Positions 51,839 through 61,032 are shown, numbered from the stretch's first letter. The stretch is 64,000 nt of DNA from Pseudomonas sp. Irchel s3h14 (GCF_900187425.1 NZ_FYDJ01000018.1:40072-104071); one strand, 5' to 3'. A program made the numbers and translations. Notes: generated from the sequence alone by a model not told the origin.

Positions 51839-53062
51839 TTGAAAACAACAATAAATCGCAGTCTTGTGGCCGCGAGCGTATGCCTGGCTTTGCCTCTTAC
51901 GGCCCAGGCGCTGGAGTTCGCCGGTTACTTGCGTAGCGGCGTCGGCACCTCGGTCAACAGCGATAAACAGCAGTGTTTCCAGCTACCGGGCGCGCAGACT
52001 AAATACCGCTTGGGCAACGAATGTGAGCAGTACGCTGAACTGGAATTGCGCCAGGATCTGTACACCCTGGATGACGGCTCGGTGCTGAGCGTCGATGGCA
52101 TGGCGTCGTTGTACAACCAGTACGACAAGGACCTGACCTTCAACGGTGACAACGGCTCGGTGCGGCTGCCGCAGGCGTACGCGCAATGGTCGAACATGCC
52201 CAGCCTCAACGGCGGTTCGCTGTGGGCTGGTCGGCGTTACTACAAACGGAACGATATCCACATTTCCGACTTCTACTATTGGAACCAGAGCGCCACCGGC
52301 GGCGGTATCGAGGACGTGCTGATCGGCGATCTGAAATACAGCTACGCCTTCTCGCGCAAGGACAACCTGTATCAGAAGGACTACATCAACCGTCACGACT
52401 TCAACGTCGCCGGTTTCAACACCAACCCCGGCGGTGAACTGGAGTTTGGCCTGAGTTACATCGACAAACCCGACAGCCGCGACGCTCACCATGGCTGGGC
52501 GATCACCACCCAGCATGTGCAGAAAGGTTTTCTGGGCGGCAAGAACAAACTCGCGTTCCAGTACGGCGAAGGGCCCGGCACCGGGTTGGGCTATACCGGT
52601 AACGTGAAGCTGGACGACAGCAGCAAAAGCTACCGGGTGGTGGAGTTCTTCGACTGGCAAGTGACGCCGCGATTTGGCGGACAGATCGAGGCGGTCTATC
52701 AGAAAGACATTCGCCCGGACGGCGCTGACCAGAACTGGATTTCCCTGGGCGTTCGCCCGACTTATGCGCTCACCGAGCAATTCAAACTGGTGACCGAATT
52801 GGGTCACGATCAGGTCGAAGCCACGGGCGGCACGCGCAAGCTGAGCAAGTTCACCTTCGCTCCGACCTGGTCGCCCAAAGGTCCGGAATTCTGGGCTCGC
52901 CCTGAGGTGCGTCTGTATTACACCTATGCGAGCTGGAACGAGGCGGCCAAACGGGCGGCCAATGAACTGGCGCAGGGTTCGGCATTGTCCGACACCGGCG
53001 CCTTCGGCACAGCGCGACACGGTTCGAACGTCGGATTGCAGGTCGAGTATTGGTGGAAATAA
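51839..53062 (+). CDS. LamB/maltoporin-like outer-membrane porin
   Basis: A 407-aa beta-barrel protein with signal peptide (SLVAASVCLALPLTAQA, cleaved near residue 24) and C-terminal VEYWWK ending. Maltoporin-type features are EFAGYLRSGVGTS, AYAQWSNMP, LWAGRRYYKRNDIHISDFYYWNQSG-like text and WNEAAKR. The start is TTG: the only nearby ATG (51827) runs into a stop at once. It probably admits trehalose across the outer membrane for TreP. Confidence 0.88.
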   Translation: MKTTINRSLVAASVCLALPLTAQALEFAGYLRSGVGTSVNSDKQQCFQLPGAQTKYRLGNECEQYAELELRQDLYTLDDGSVLSVDGMASLYNQYDKDLTFNGDNGSVRLPQAYAQWSNMPSLNGGSLWAGRRYYKRNDIHISDFYYWNQSATGGGIEDVLIGDLKYSYAFSRKDNLYQKDYINRHDFNVAGFNTNPGGELEFGLSYIDKPDSRDAHHGWAITTQHVQKGFLGGKNKLAFQYGEGPGTGLGYTGNVKLDDSSKSYRVVEFFDWQVTPRFGGQIEAVYQKDIRPDGADQNWISLGVRPTYALTEQFKLVTELGHDQVEATGGTRKLSKFTFAPTWSPKGPEFWARPEVRLYYTYASWNEAAKRAANELAQGSALSDTGAFGTARHGSNVGLQVEYWWK

Positions 53063-53124
53063 GCGATGCTGTCGGAGCCTCGCGCTCCATCAGCACTTCA
53101 AAGAACAAAACAGCAGGTGACGTC

Positions 53125-55653
53125 ATGGCCACACCCCAACAATTGCAACTGCTGGCACCTTTGTCCGGCGTGCTGATGCCGCTGGACCAGGTGCCCGATC
53201 AGGTGTTTTCCAGTCGCGTGATCGGCGACGGTCTGTGCATCGATCCGACTTCGCAAACCTTGTGCGCACCGCTGGCCGGGGTGATCAGCAATGTGCAGGT
53301 CAGTGGGCATGCCGTCAGCATCACCGACGACAATGGCGTGCAGGTGTTGATGCACATTGGCCTCGACACGGTGAACCTGGCCGGGAAGGGGTTCACCCGG
53401 TTGGTGGAGGAGGGCCAGCGGGTTGAAGTTGGGCAGTCGCTGATCGAGTTCGATGCCGATTACATTGCCTTGAACGCCCGCAGTTTGTTGACCTTGATGC
53501 TGGTGGTCAGCGGTGAACCGTTCACTTGGCTGACACCGGAAACGGGTTTGGTAGACAGTGGCCAGCCGCTACTGAGCTTGAAGCCCATCGAGCAGACAAC
53601 GGATGAGCCGGTGTCGGAAGAGGGCGAAGCACTGTTTTCCAAACCGGTGACACTCGCCAATCCGAACGGCTTGCATGCCCGTCCGGCAGCGGTGTTCGCT
53701 CAGGCGGCAAAAGGGTTTTCGGCGAGCATTTACCTGCATAAACAGCAGGAGAGTGCGAACGCGAAATCGTTGGTGGCAATCATGGCGTTGCAGACGGCTC
53801 ACGGTGATGTTGTGCAAGTCAGCGCGGCCGGCCCGGATGCTGAAGCGGCGATCAAGACGCTGGCCGAATTGCTGACCGCCGGGTGTGGCGAGACGGTCGC
53901 CGTGATGGCAGAAGTCGAGACGGTTGAAGCTTCATCGCTGAACGTTTTGCGCGGAGTCTGTGCCTCGGCGGGTTCGGCGTTTGGCCAGGTTGTGCAGATC
54001 GCCGAGCAAACACTTGAAGTGAGCGAGTTCGGCGTCGGTCCGCAGCTTGAGCGAGAGCATCTGTCTCGGGCTTTGGCAGCAGCGGCGCTGGCCTTGCAGC
54101 AGCTGCGCGACAACGCCACCGGTGACGCTCAGGCAGAGATTTTCAAGGCGCACCAGGAACTGCTTGAAGACCCGAGTCTGCTGGATCAGACCGAGGCGCT
54201 GATCATCGACGGCAAAAGTGCCGGGTTCGCCTGGCGCGCAGCCACCGAGTCGACGGCAACCTTGTTCAAAAGCCTGGGCAATGCCTTGCTGGCGGAGCGG
54301 GCGGCGGACCTGGCCGATGTCGGCCAGCGGGTGCTCAAGCTGATCCTCGGCGTACAGGATCAGGCGATGGAGCTGCCTGAAGGGGCGATCCTGATCGCCG
54401 AACAACTGACGCCGTCACAGACCGCCGGACTCGATACCCGCAAGGTACTGGGATTCGCCACGGTTGGTGGCGGCGCTACCAGCCACGTCGCGATCCTCGC
54501 GCGGGCGTCCGGTTTGCCGGCGATCTGCGGGTTGCCCGTTCAGGTGCTGGCGCTGGCCAACGGCACCCAAGTGTTGCTCGACGCCGACAAGGGCGAGCTG
54601 CATCTGGCCCCGGATCTGGCGGCCATCGAGCAGCTTCAGGCCAATCGTCAGCGCCAGCAGAAGCGCCATCAATATGAGCTGGTGCACGCTGCGCTGGCGG
54701 CTTGTACCCGCGATGGTCATCACATTGAAGTGACGGCCAACGTCGCTTCTCTGACCGAAGCCGAGCAGGCCATGACACTGGGCGGAGAAGGCGTCGGACT
54801 GTTGCGTTCGGAGTTTCTTTATCTGGACCGCAACCATGCGCCGAGCCATGACGAACAGGCATCCACCTACAGCGCCATCGCCCGCGCCTTGGGGCCGGCG
54901 CGCAATCTGGTGGTGCGGACTCTGGATGTCGGCGGTGACAAACCGTTGGCCTACGTGCCGATGGACAGCGAAACCAACCCGTTCCTCGGCATGCGCGGAA
55001 TTCGTTTGTGTCTGGAGCGCCCGCAGCTGTTGCGCGATCAGTTCAAAGCGATCCTGAGCAGCGCCGGGCTGGCCCGTCTGCACATCATGTTGCCCATGGT
55101 CACGCAGCTGTCGGAGTTGCGACGGGCCCGGCAGCTGCTTGAGGAAGAGGCGCTGGCATTGGGTCTTACCGAGCTGCCGAAACTGGGGATCATGATCGAA
55201 GTGCCGGCAGCGGCACTGATGGCCGATCTGTTTGCGCCGGAAGTGGATTTCTTCTCGATCGGCACCAACGACCTGACCCAATACACCTTGGCCATGGACC
55301 GCGATCACCCGCGCCTGGCCAGTCAGGCCGACAGTTTTCATCCGTCGGTGCTGCGTTTGATTGCCAGCACCGTGAAGGCCGCCCACGCCCATGGCAAATG
55401 GGTCGGTGTGTGTGGCGCCATGGCGTCCGAGACGCTGGCGGTGCCGTTGTTGCTGGGACTTGGGGTGGATGAACTGTCGGTGAGCGTGCCGTTGATTCCG
55501 GCAATCAAAGCGGCGGTTCGCGAAGTGGATCTGGTGGACTGCCAGGCCATCGCCCAGCAAGTGCTGGGCCTGGAAAGCGCCGAGCAAGTGCGCGAGGCGT
55601 TGCGGTTGTATCACGAGGCGACGGTCGATACTTCACTGGTACTGGAGAACTGA
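53125..55653 (+). CDS. PTS multiphosphoryl protein, EIIA-HPr-EI fusion
   Basis: An 842-aa fusion. Residues 1-150 are a glucose-type EIIA with H62 and H77 (LMHIGLDTV). Residues about 170-260 are HPr with H184 (NGLHARPAAVFAQ). Residues about 275-842 are enzyme I with H454 (GGGATSHVAILAR), LRSEFLYLDR, LGMRGIRLCLERP and FFSIGTNDLTQY. All phospho-histidines are present. It would carry phosphate from PEP to the EIIB of TreP, making the locus a self-contained PTS. AGGTGA precedes the ATG at 53125. Confidence 0.94.
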   Translation: MATPQQLQLLAPLSGVLMPLDQVPDQVFSSRVIGDGLCIDPTSQTLCAPLAGVISNVQVSGHAVSITDDNGVQVLMHIGLDTVNLAGKGFTRLVEEGQRVEVGQSLIEFDADYIALNARSLLTLMLVVSGEPFTWLTPETGLVDSGQPLLSLKPIEQTTDEPVSEEGEALFSKPVTLANPNGLHARPAAVFAQAAKGFSASIYLHKQQESANAKSLVAIMALQTAHGDVVQVSAAGPDAEAAIKTLAELLTAGCGETVAVMAEVETVEASSLNVLRGVCASAGSAFGQVVQIAEQTLEVSEFGVGPQLEREHLSRALAAAALALQQLRDNATGDAQAEIFKAHQELLEDPSLLDQTEALIIDGKSAGFAWRAATESTATLFKSLGNALLAERAADLADVGQRVLKLILGVQDQAMELPEGAILIAEQLTPSQTAGLDTRKVLGFATVGGGATSHVAILARASGLPAICGLPVQVLALANGTQVLLDADKGELHLAPDLAAIEQLQANRQRQQKRHQYELVHAALAACTRDGHHIEVTANVASLTEAEQAMTLGGEGVGLLRSEFLYLDRNHAPSHDEQASTYSAIARALGPARNLVVRTLDVGGDKPLAYVPMDSETNPFLGMRGIRLCLERPQLLRDQFKAILSSAGLARLHIMLPMVTQLSELRRARQLLEEEALALGLTELPKLGIMIEVPAAALMADLFAPEVDFFSIGTNDLTQYTLAMDRDHPRLASQADSFHPSVLRLIASTVKAAHAHGKWVGVCGAMASETLAVPLLLGLGVDELSVSVPLIPAIKAAVREVDLVDCQAIAQQVLGLESAEQVREALRLYHEATVDTSLVLEN

Positions 55654-55655
55654 AC

Positions 55656-55946
55656 ATGTTCGAGAAAATGCAGCGGGCGTTCTGGAAAGCGTTAACGCCA
55701 GATCTGGTGGTGGATGAGCCGAACGTGGTTGCTCAGCCTGTTTCTGGTCTGGCCCCGGATATCGTCGCCGCGCTGGGCGGAATGGATAACCTCAAGTCGC
55801 AGCAGCCGGTGGCGCTGACCCGGGTTCGGGTGGCGTTGCGGGATGTGGCGCGGATGGATCGGCAGGCATTAAATGTGGCAGGTGTGCCGGGAGTCATGAT
55901 GCTGGAAGACGGCGTGGTGCATCTGATCACCGGCCTCGCACACTGA
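55656..55946 (+). CDS. Small EIIB-like protein without the active cysteine
   Basis: A 96-aa protein two bases after the PTS fusion gene. Residues about 33-95 follow the EIIB pattern (DIVAALGGMDNL, ALTRVRVALRD, VPGVMMLEDGVVHLITG). A53 stands where TreP has the phospho-cysteine (HCVTRLR against VALTRVR). It therefore cannot carry phosphate in the normal way. It may be a regulator, an EIIA-docking decoy, or a relic. The stop TGA overlaps the first base pairs of a family-C repeat. Confidence 0.7.
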   Translation: MFEKMQRAFWKALTPDLVVDEPNVVAQPVSGLAPDIVAALGGMDNLKSQQPVALTRVRVALRDVARMDRQALNVAGVPGVMMLEDGVVHLITGLAH

Positions 55947-56046
55947 TCGTTCCCATGCTCTGCGTGGGAATGCCTCTAGGGACGCTCCGCGTCCAGTGAC
56001 GCGGAGCGTCACGGGCTGCATTCCCACGCAGAGCGTGGGAACGATC
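55945..56046. repeat. Palindromic repeat, family C, full length
   Basis: GATCGTTCCCATGCTCTGCG and its reverse complement CGCAGAGCGTGGGAACGATC (one mismatch) enclose an inner inverted repeat (GACGCTCCGCGTC / GACGCGGAGCGTC). The total is about 102 bases. Confidence 0.9.
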
Positions 56047-56161
56047 GCATCTGCTGCGGCCATCCGCCGCGCCACCCTTACTGTTTCTCAACCGCAGGTG
56101 TATCGTATTCGCCTTTTACAGGCCCACGGGCCTGTCGCTGATACGTGAGGTAGTTGAGTTC

Positions 56162-57538
56162 ATGTCCTTTACCCGTCGCCAAATCCTCGGTGGCCTGGCC
56201 GGTCTTGTTGTCGTTGGTGTCGGAGCGGGGGGCGCGTCGCGGTACTGGTTGGGCAAGATGGCCGATGCCGACGCGGGCCACGATTATGAGCTGATCGCCG
56301 CACCGCTGGACGTCGAACTGGTGGCCGGGCACAAGACCGAAGCCTGGGCGTTCGGCCCGTCGGCGCCGGGCACCGAGTTGCGCGTGCGTCAGGGCGAATG
56401 GCTGCGGGTACGTTTCATCAACCACCTGCCGGTTGCCACCACCATTCACTGGCACGGCATCCGCCTGCCGCTGGAAATGGACGGCGTGCCCTACGTCTCG
56501 CAGCTTCCAGTGCTGCCGGGCGAATACTTCGACTACAAATTCCGAGTGCCCGACGCCGGCAGCTACTGGTATCACCCGCATGTGAACAGCAGCGAAGAAC
56601 TCGGTCGCGGGCTGGTCGGCCCGTTGATCATCGAAGAGCGCGAGCCTAATGGCTTCAAGTACGAAAAGACTTTGAGCCTCAAGAGCTGGCACGTCGATGA
56701 AGAGGGCGCTTTTGTCGCGTTCAGCATTCCTCGCGAAGCGGCCCGTGGTGGCACGGCGGGGCGTCTGTCGACCATCAACGGTGTCGCGCAAGCGGTGATC
56801 GAATTGCCCGCCGGGCAGATCACCCGGGTGCGCCTGCTCAACCTCGATAACACCCTGACTTACCGCCTCAATATTCCTGGCGTCGAAGCGCAGATCTATG
56901 CGCTGGACGGCAACCCCATCGAACCGCGCCCGTTGGGCAAGGAATACTGGCTCGGCCCGGGCATGCGTATTTGCTTGGCGATCAAGGCACCGCCGGCCGG
57001 TGAAGAGCTGTCCCTGCGCAATGGCCCGGTACGACTGGGCACGTTCCGTTCGGTGGCGAACACCGATACACCGACCGAGTGGCCACCCGCACTGCCCGCC
57101 AACCCGGTGGCCGAGCCGGACCTGGCCAATGCGGAGAAACTCAACTTCAATTTCGAATGGGTAGGCTCGGTGTCGGTCAATGTCGAAAACGGCAAGCCGC
57201 CAAGCCTGTGGCAGATCAACGGCAAGGCCTGGGACATTACCGACAAAACCTGCGCCGACCGCCCGATTGCCAAGCTCGAAAAGGGCAAGAGCTACATTTT
57301 TGAATTGAAGAACATGACTCAGTATCAACACCCGATTCATCTGCACGGCATGAGCTTCAAGGTCATTGCCTCGAACCGGCACAAGGTCATTCCGTACTTT
57401 ACCGACACTTACCTGTTGGGCAAGAACGAGCGCGCGCAAGTGGCGCTGGTGGCGGATAACCCAGGGATCTGGATGTTCCACTGCCATGTGATCGACCACA
57501 TGGAAACCGGCCTGATGGCCGCCATCGAGGTGGCGTGA
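56162..57538 (+). CDS. Multicopper oxidase with Tat signal
   Basis: A 458-aa protein. The N-terminus has a twin-arginine motif (SFTRRQILGG) and hydrophobic stretch, so a folded, copper-loaded enzyme is probably exported by Tat. The copper ligands are all present: HWHG (96-99), WYHPH (136-140), HPIHLHG (about 394-400) and HCHVIDHMETGLM (about 440-452). Such oxidases oxidise Cu(I), Mn(II) or organic substrates; the substrate is not evident. There is no Met-rich CueO-like insert. Its stop overlaps the tadA start. Confidence 0.92.
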   Translation: MSFTRRQILGGLAGLVVVGVGAGGASRYWLGKMADADAGHDYELIAAPLDVELVAGHKTEAWAFGPSAPGTELRVRQGEWLRVRFINHLPVATTIHWHGIRLPLEMDGVPYVSQLPVLPGEYFDYKFRVPDAGSYWYHPHVNSSEELGRGLVGPLIIEEREPNGFKYEKTLSLKSWHVDEEGAFVAFSIPREAARGGTAGRLSTINGVAQAVIELPAGQITRVRLLNLDNTLTYRLNIPGVEAQIYALDGNPIEPRPLGKEYWLGPGMRICLAIKAPPAGEELSLRNGPVRLGTFRSVANTDTPTEWPPALPANPVAEPDLANAEKLNFNFEWVGSVSVNVENGKPPSLWQINGKAWDITDKTCADRPIAKLEKGKSYIFELKNMTQYQHPIHLHGMSFKVIASNRHKVIPYFTDTYLLGKNERAQVALVADNPGIWMFHCHVIDHMETGLMAAIEVA

Positions 57539-58035
57539 TGCGTCAGATACGTCCGACAGCAATCATCGACCGCAGCCGTGATCGTGACTTCATGCGCGAA
57601 GCCCTGGCCCTGGCCGCCCAAGGCGCGGCGCTCGGTGAAGTGCCGGTGGGCGCGGTGCTGGTGCAGGACGGTGAAATCATCGGTCGGGGTTTCAACTGCC
57701 CGATCAGCGGCAACGACCCGAGTGCTCACGCCGAGATGGTCGCGATCCGCGCGGCCGCGTTGGCCGCCAGCAACTATCGTCTGCCCGGCAGTACGCTGTA
57801 CGTGACGCTTGAGCCGTGCAGCATGTGCGCCGGGCTGATCGTGCATTCGCGGATTGCGCGGGTGGTGTATGGGGCGCTGGAACCGAAGGCCGGGATTGTG
57901 CAGAGTCAGGGGCAGTTTTTTACCCAGGGCTTTTTGAATCACCGGGTGCTTTACGAAGGCGGGGTGTTGGCTGAGGAGTGCGGGGCGGTGCTGAGCGAGT
58001 TCTTCAAGGCCCGAAGAGCCAAACCAACAGACTAA
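57538..58035 (+). CDS. tadA: tRNA adenosine(34) deaminase
   Basis: A 165-aa zinc deaminase that makes inosine-34 in tRNA-Arg(ACG). The zinc motifs are HAE (64-66) and PCSMC (93-97, with C94 and C97). ATG at 57538 overlaps the oxidase stop by one base (TGATG). Confidence 0.95.
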   Translation: MRQIRPTAIIDRSRDRDFMREALALAAQGAALGEVPVGAVLVQDGEIIGRGFNCPISGNDPSAHAEMVAIRAAALAASNYRLPGSTLYVTLEPCSMCAGLIVHSRIARVVYGALEPKAGIVQSQGQFFTQGFLNHRVLYEGGVLAEECGAVLSEFFKARRAKPTD

Positions 58036-58045
58036 ACACCGAACT

Positions 58046-58139
58046 AATGTGGGAGCGGGCTTGCTCGCGAAAGCGGTAGATCAGTCAACATTTCTGCTGA
58101 ATGTTAAACCGCTTTCGCGAGCAAGCCCGCTCCCACATT
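58046..58139. repeat. REP palindrome pair, family A
   Basis: AATGTGGGAGCGGGCTTGCT and AGCAAGCCCGCTCCCACATT face each other. The arms extend inward through CGCGAAAGCGGT and ACCGCTTTCGCG. Confidence 0.9.
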
Positions 58140-58168
58140 TGATCTCCATTGGCAGGGAGATCGGGGTT

Positions 58169-59125
58169 TTACTTGCGGGCCACGATGACCGCACGCATCG
58201 GCGCCGGCAGCCCTTCAACCGTCTTGCTGTGATCCTCCGGGTCAAGGAAATCGCTCAGCGACTGATACTTCATCCACTCTGTCCCGCGCTGTTCCTCGAC
58301 CGTCGTCACGCTCACGTCCACACAACGAACATCCGTGAACCCGGCCCGGCGCAGCCACAGTTCCAGCGCCGGCACCGACGGCAGGAACCACACGTTACGC
58401 ATCTGCGCATAACGGTCTTCCGGCACCAATACCTGCTGCTGATCGCCCTCGATCACCAGGGTCTCCAGCACCAACTCGCCGCCTTTGACCAGGCAATCCT
58501 TCAGCGCCAGCAAATGCTCGATCGGCGAGCGGCGGTGATAGAACACGCCCATGGAAAACACGGTGTCAAAGCCTTCCAGATTCGGCGGCAGGTCTTCGAA
58601 AGGGAATGGCAGGTGCCAGGCATTGGGCTCGGACAGGTAACGCTGCACCGCCTGGAACTGGCAGAAGAACAGCCAGTTCGGATCGACGCCGATCACGCTG
58701 TCGGCACCCGCGCCGAGCATGCGCCACATGTAATAGCCATTGCCGCAACCGACATCGAGGATGCGTTTGCCCTTCAGATCCAGATGCGGGGCGACCCGCG
58801 ACCACTTCCAGTCCGAACGCCATTCAGTGTCGACATGCACGCCAAACAAATCGAATGGCCCTTTGCGCCACGGCGACAAACCCATCAGCGCAGTGCGCAT
58901 TTGTGCACGGGTTTCGTCATCGCAATCGGTGTCCAGCGTCAGGCCGTTAAGCAGATCAACTTCGCTCGGCTGAATCTTCGGCAAAGCGTCCAGCGCACTC
59001 TGCCAGCGCTCCAGATCGCCGTGACCCTTTTCCATTTTCTTGTCGAGCTGACGCTGCAGGGTGTTGGCCCAATCGGCCAGCGGGGTGCCGGCCAGACGGC
59101 GGGCGAGGGGGGACAGATCAATCAT
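58169..59125 (-). CDS. cmoB: tRNA U34 carboxymethyltransferase CmoB
   Basis: A 318-aa class I methyltransferase-fold enzyme. It uses carboxy-SAM from CmoA to turn 5-hydroxyuridine-34 into cmo5U. It has KWSRVAPHLDLKGKRILDVGCGNGYYMWRMLG and DTVFSMGVFYHRRSP. Its start overlaps the cmoA stop by four bases. Confidence 0.96.
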   Translation of the reverse strand: MIDLSPLARRLAGTPLADWANTLQRQLDKKMEKGHGDLERWQSALDALPKIQPSEVDLLNGLTLDTDCDDETRAQMRTALMGLSPWRKGPFDLFGVHVDTEWRSDWKWSRVAPHLDLKGKRILDVGCGNGYYMWRMLGAGADSVIGVDPNWLFFCQFQAVQRYLSEPNAWHLPFPFEDLPPNLEGFDTVFSMGVFYHRRSPIEHLLALKDCLVKGGELVLETLVIEGDQQQVLVPEDRYAQMRNVWFLPSVPALELWLRRAGFTDVRCVDVSVTTVEEQRGTEWMKYQSLSDFLDPEDHSKTVEGLPAPMRAVIVARK

Positions 59126-59865
59126 GGCAAGGCAATCAACGAGGCAAAGTTAAGACACTGGAACCACGGCACGACTTTCGAGAACCCGGCGGCCAACAGG
59201 CGCTCGCGGTGTTCTTCGAGGCTGTCGGGCTTCATGACGTTTTCGATGGCGCTGCGCTTTTGGGCGATCTCGAGTTCGCTGTAGCCGTTGGCGCGTTTGA
59301 ACGCGACGTGCAGATCGGTGAGCAACGCGTGTTCTTCGGGATCGTTGAAGCGCAGCTTCTCCGAGAGTATCAGCGCGCCACCGGGCAACAGCGATTGGCG
59401 GATACGCGAGAGCAACGCGGTGCGTTGCTCCGGGGCGATGAATTGCAGGGTGAAGTTCAGCGCCACCACCGAGGCGGGCTGGAATTCGAGGGCAAGGATG
59501 TCGCCTTCGATCACTTCCACCGGCAGCAGCTCCTGGAACATCGAGTCCTGACCATTGAGGTACTCGCGGCAGCGTTCAACCATCGCCGCCGAGTTATCCA
59601 CAGCGATGACGCGGCAGCCGTCTGTGCGCACATGGCGGCGCAGCGCCTGAGTCACGGCGCCCAAGGACGAGCCGAGGTCGTAGAGCACGCTGTTGGGCTG
59701 GGCGAACTGCGCGGCGAGCACGCCAAGGTTTTCAACAATGGTCGGATAACCCGGCACCGAGCGCTTGATCATGTCCGGGAACACCCGCACCACGTCCTCG
59801 TTAAAGGCGAAGTCAGGCACCTGGGCCAAAGGCTGGGCGAAAAGGCGATCGGGTTCTTTGCTCAC
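59122..59865 (-). CDS. cmoA: Carboxy-S-adenosyl-L-methionine synthase CmoA
   Basis: A 247-aa enzyme that makes carboxy-SAM from SAM and prephenate. It has PDMIKRSVPGYPTI, VLYDLGSSLGAVTQAL and LNFTLQFIAPEQR. The start is taken as GTG at 59865 (MSKEPDRLFAQPL); an ATG 12 codons upstream is possible. It is coupled to cmoB. Confidence 0.94.
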   Translation of the reverse strand: MSKEPDRLFAQPLAQVPDFAFNEDVVRVFPDMIKRSVPGYPTIVENLGVLAAQFAQPNSVLYDLGSSLGAVTQALRRHVRTDGCRVIAVDNSAAMVERCREYLNGQDSMFQELLPVEVIEGDILALEFQPASVVALNFTLQFIAPEQRTALLSRIRQSLLPGGALILSEKLRFNDPEEHALLTDLHVAFKRANGYSELEIAQKRSAIENVMKPDSLEEHRERLLAAGFSKVVPWFQCLNFASLIALP

Positions 59866-59962
59866 GGCGGTTCCGGCGGCGTAGGTGGAAAAGGCCGGCA
59901 TTTTAGCCAAATTGACGGGGGGATGCGCGGGTTGTCTGATAAACCGCCGGGGTGGACGCACT

Positions 59963-59993
59963 GATCGTTCCCACGCGGAGCGTGGGAACGATC
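59963..59993. repeat. Palindromic repeat, family C, minimal copy
   Basis: GATCGTTCCCACGC, loop GGA, then GCGTGGGAACGATC: a perfect 14-bp hairpin, the outer part of the longer family-C elements. Its last base is shared with the TAG stop of the next minus-strand gene. Confidence 0.85.
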
Positions 59994-60637
59994 TAAAGCG
60001 GGCGGTGAGTGGATTGAGAAAAGGCCGACGCCGCAATTCCCCATTGCCCCAACCAATAGCTGAGGATGATGACGTAAGGTGCGGCATGAAACGGCGCGAC
60101 GAATCGATTGATGCCAATCACGCTGTCCGAAAACACAAACGCCACCGCACCTGCCGCCGCCAGCAGCGCCGAGCGTTTGGGCACGTCGGTGCCGAGTCTG
60201 GCCAATGCGCGCCAAAGCATGGCGCTGATGGCCAGACCGTAGACGATCACCGGGATGAGCAGCGGACCCAGCCCATTGGAGATCAATATCCCCAACAACA
60301 CCGCGCCGACGCCCACAGCGATGATCAGCGGTAACAGCGCCAACCGCCGGCAATCACTCAAGTAGGCCTTCAGATACGCCAGATGCGCGACCAAAAACGC
60401 CCCAAGCCCAAACACAAACAAATCCCCCGGCCACGCCAGCAACACATCACCGAGCAGGGAGAAAATCAGTCCGAGGCTGATCCAGCGACGGTATTCGCTG
60501 GGCGGTGCGTCATGCAACCAGCCGAGCAAGGCCAAAACCGGCAGCGGCTTTACCAGCAAGCAGAGCAGCGCGGCGTGCACGCTCACGCCGTAGAGAAAGG
60601 TCACCGCGCCCATCAGCGCCAGAATCAGCCAGCCCAC
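59993..60637 (-). CDS. Lysoplasmalogenase-like (YhhN/TMEM86) membrane protein
   Basis: A 214-aa inner-membrane protein with seven to eight hydrophobic helices, starting at GTG. The family signature is seen in SLLGDVLLAWP, FLVAHLAYL and FSDSVIGINRF, where Asp residues sit in helices. Animal members hydrolyse lysoplasmalogens; the bacterial role is unclear. It starts two bases after the chagasin-like gene stop, so the two are probably one operon. Confidence 0.82.
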   Translation of the reverse strand: MGWLILALMGAVTFLYGVSVHAALLCLLVKPLPVLALLGWLHDAPPSEYRRWISLGLIFSLLGDVLLAWPGDLFVFGLGAFLVAHLAYLKAYLSDCRRLALLPLIIAVGVGAVLLGILISNGLGPLLIPVIVYGLAISAMLWRALARLGTDVPKRSALLAAAGAVAFVFSDSVIGINRFVAPFHAAPYVIILSYWLGQWGIAASAFSQSTHRPL

Positions 60638-60639
60638 GA

Positions 60640-61032
60640 TCAGTTAACCGAGATCGCGCAGTCGAAGGTTTCCACCGCCGGTACTTCCGGTGCCCATGGC
60701 TGTGAGTAGGTCAGGCGCAAACGGCCCGTGCCCGCGGCAAAGGACTGGAAGCGCCAGGTCGAAATGCCGGCGCTGCCGACGATCCCCGCGTCTTGCGGAT
60801 TGCTGTAAACCTCGGGGCTGAGTGCGCGCAATACGCCACCGGCCGAATCCTGGATCGCCCAGCGGTAACCCGTGGTCGGGTTGCTTGGCAGGGTCAGGAT
60901 CAGGTTTTGCCCGCTGTGCAGTTGCACTGGGCATTCGCTTTGTTTTTCCACGGTCACGTTCTGTTTCGGTTGCGTGGCGCACGCGGCCAGCAAGGAGAGG
61001 GCGAGGGGGACAAACAGGCGGGTGGGGGACAT
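60640..61032 (-). CDS. Chagasin-like (I42) peptidase inhibitor lipoprotein
   Basis: A 130-aa protein. Signal peptide with lipobox LLAAC (C18). The I42 domain has NPTTGYRW (51-58) and YSQPWAP (109-115), two of the three loops that block papain-like cysteine peptidases. The ATG at 61032 is used rather than an upstream frame extension through a family-C repeat. It is probably an envelope-anchored inhibitor; the target is unknown. Confidence 0.85.
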   Translation of the reverse strand: MSPTRLFVPLALSLLAACATQPKQNVTVEKQSECPVQLHSGQNLILTLPSNPTTGYRWAIQDSAGGVLRALSPEVYSNPQDAGIVGSAGISTWRFQSFAAGTGRLRLTYSQPWAPEVPAVETFDCAISVN

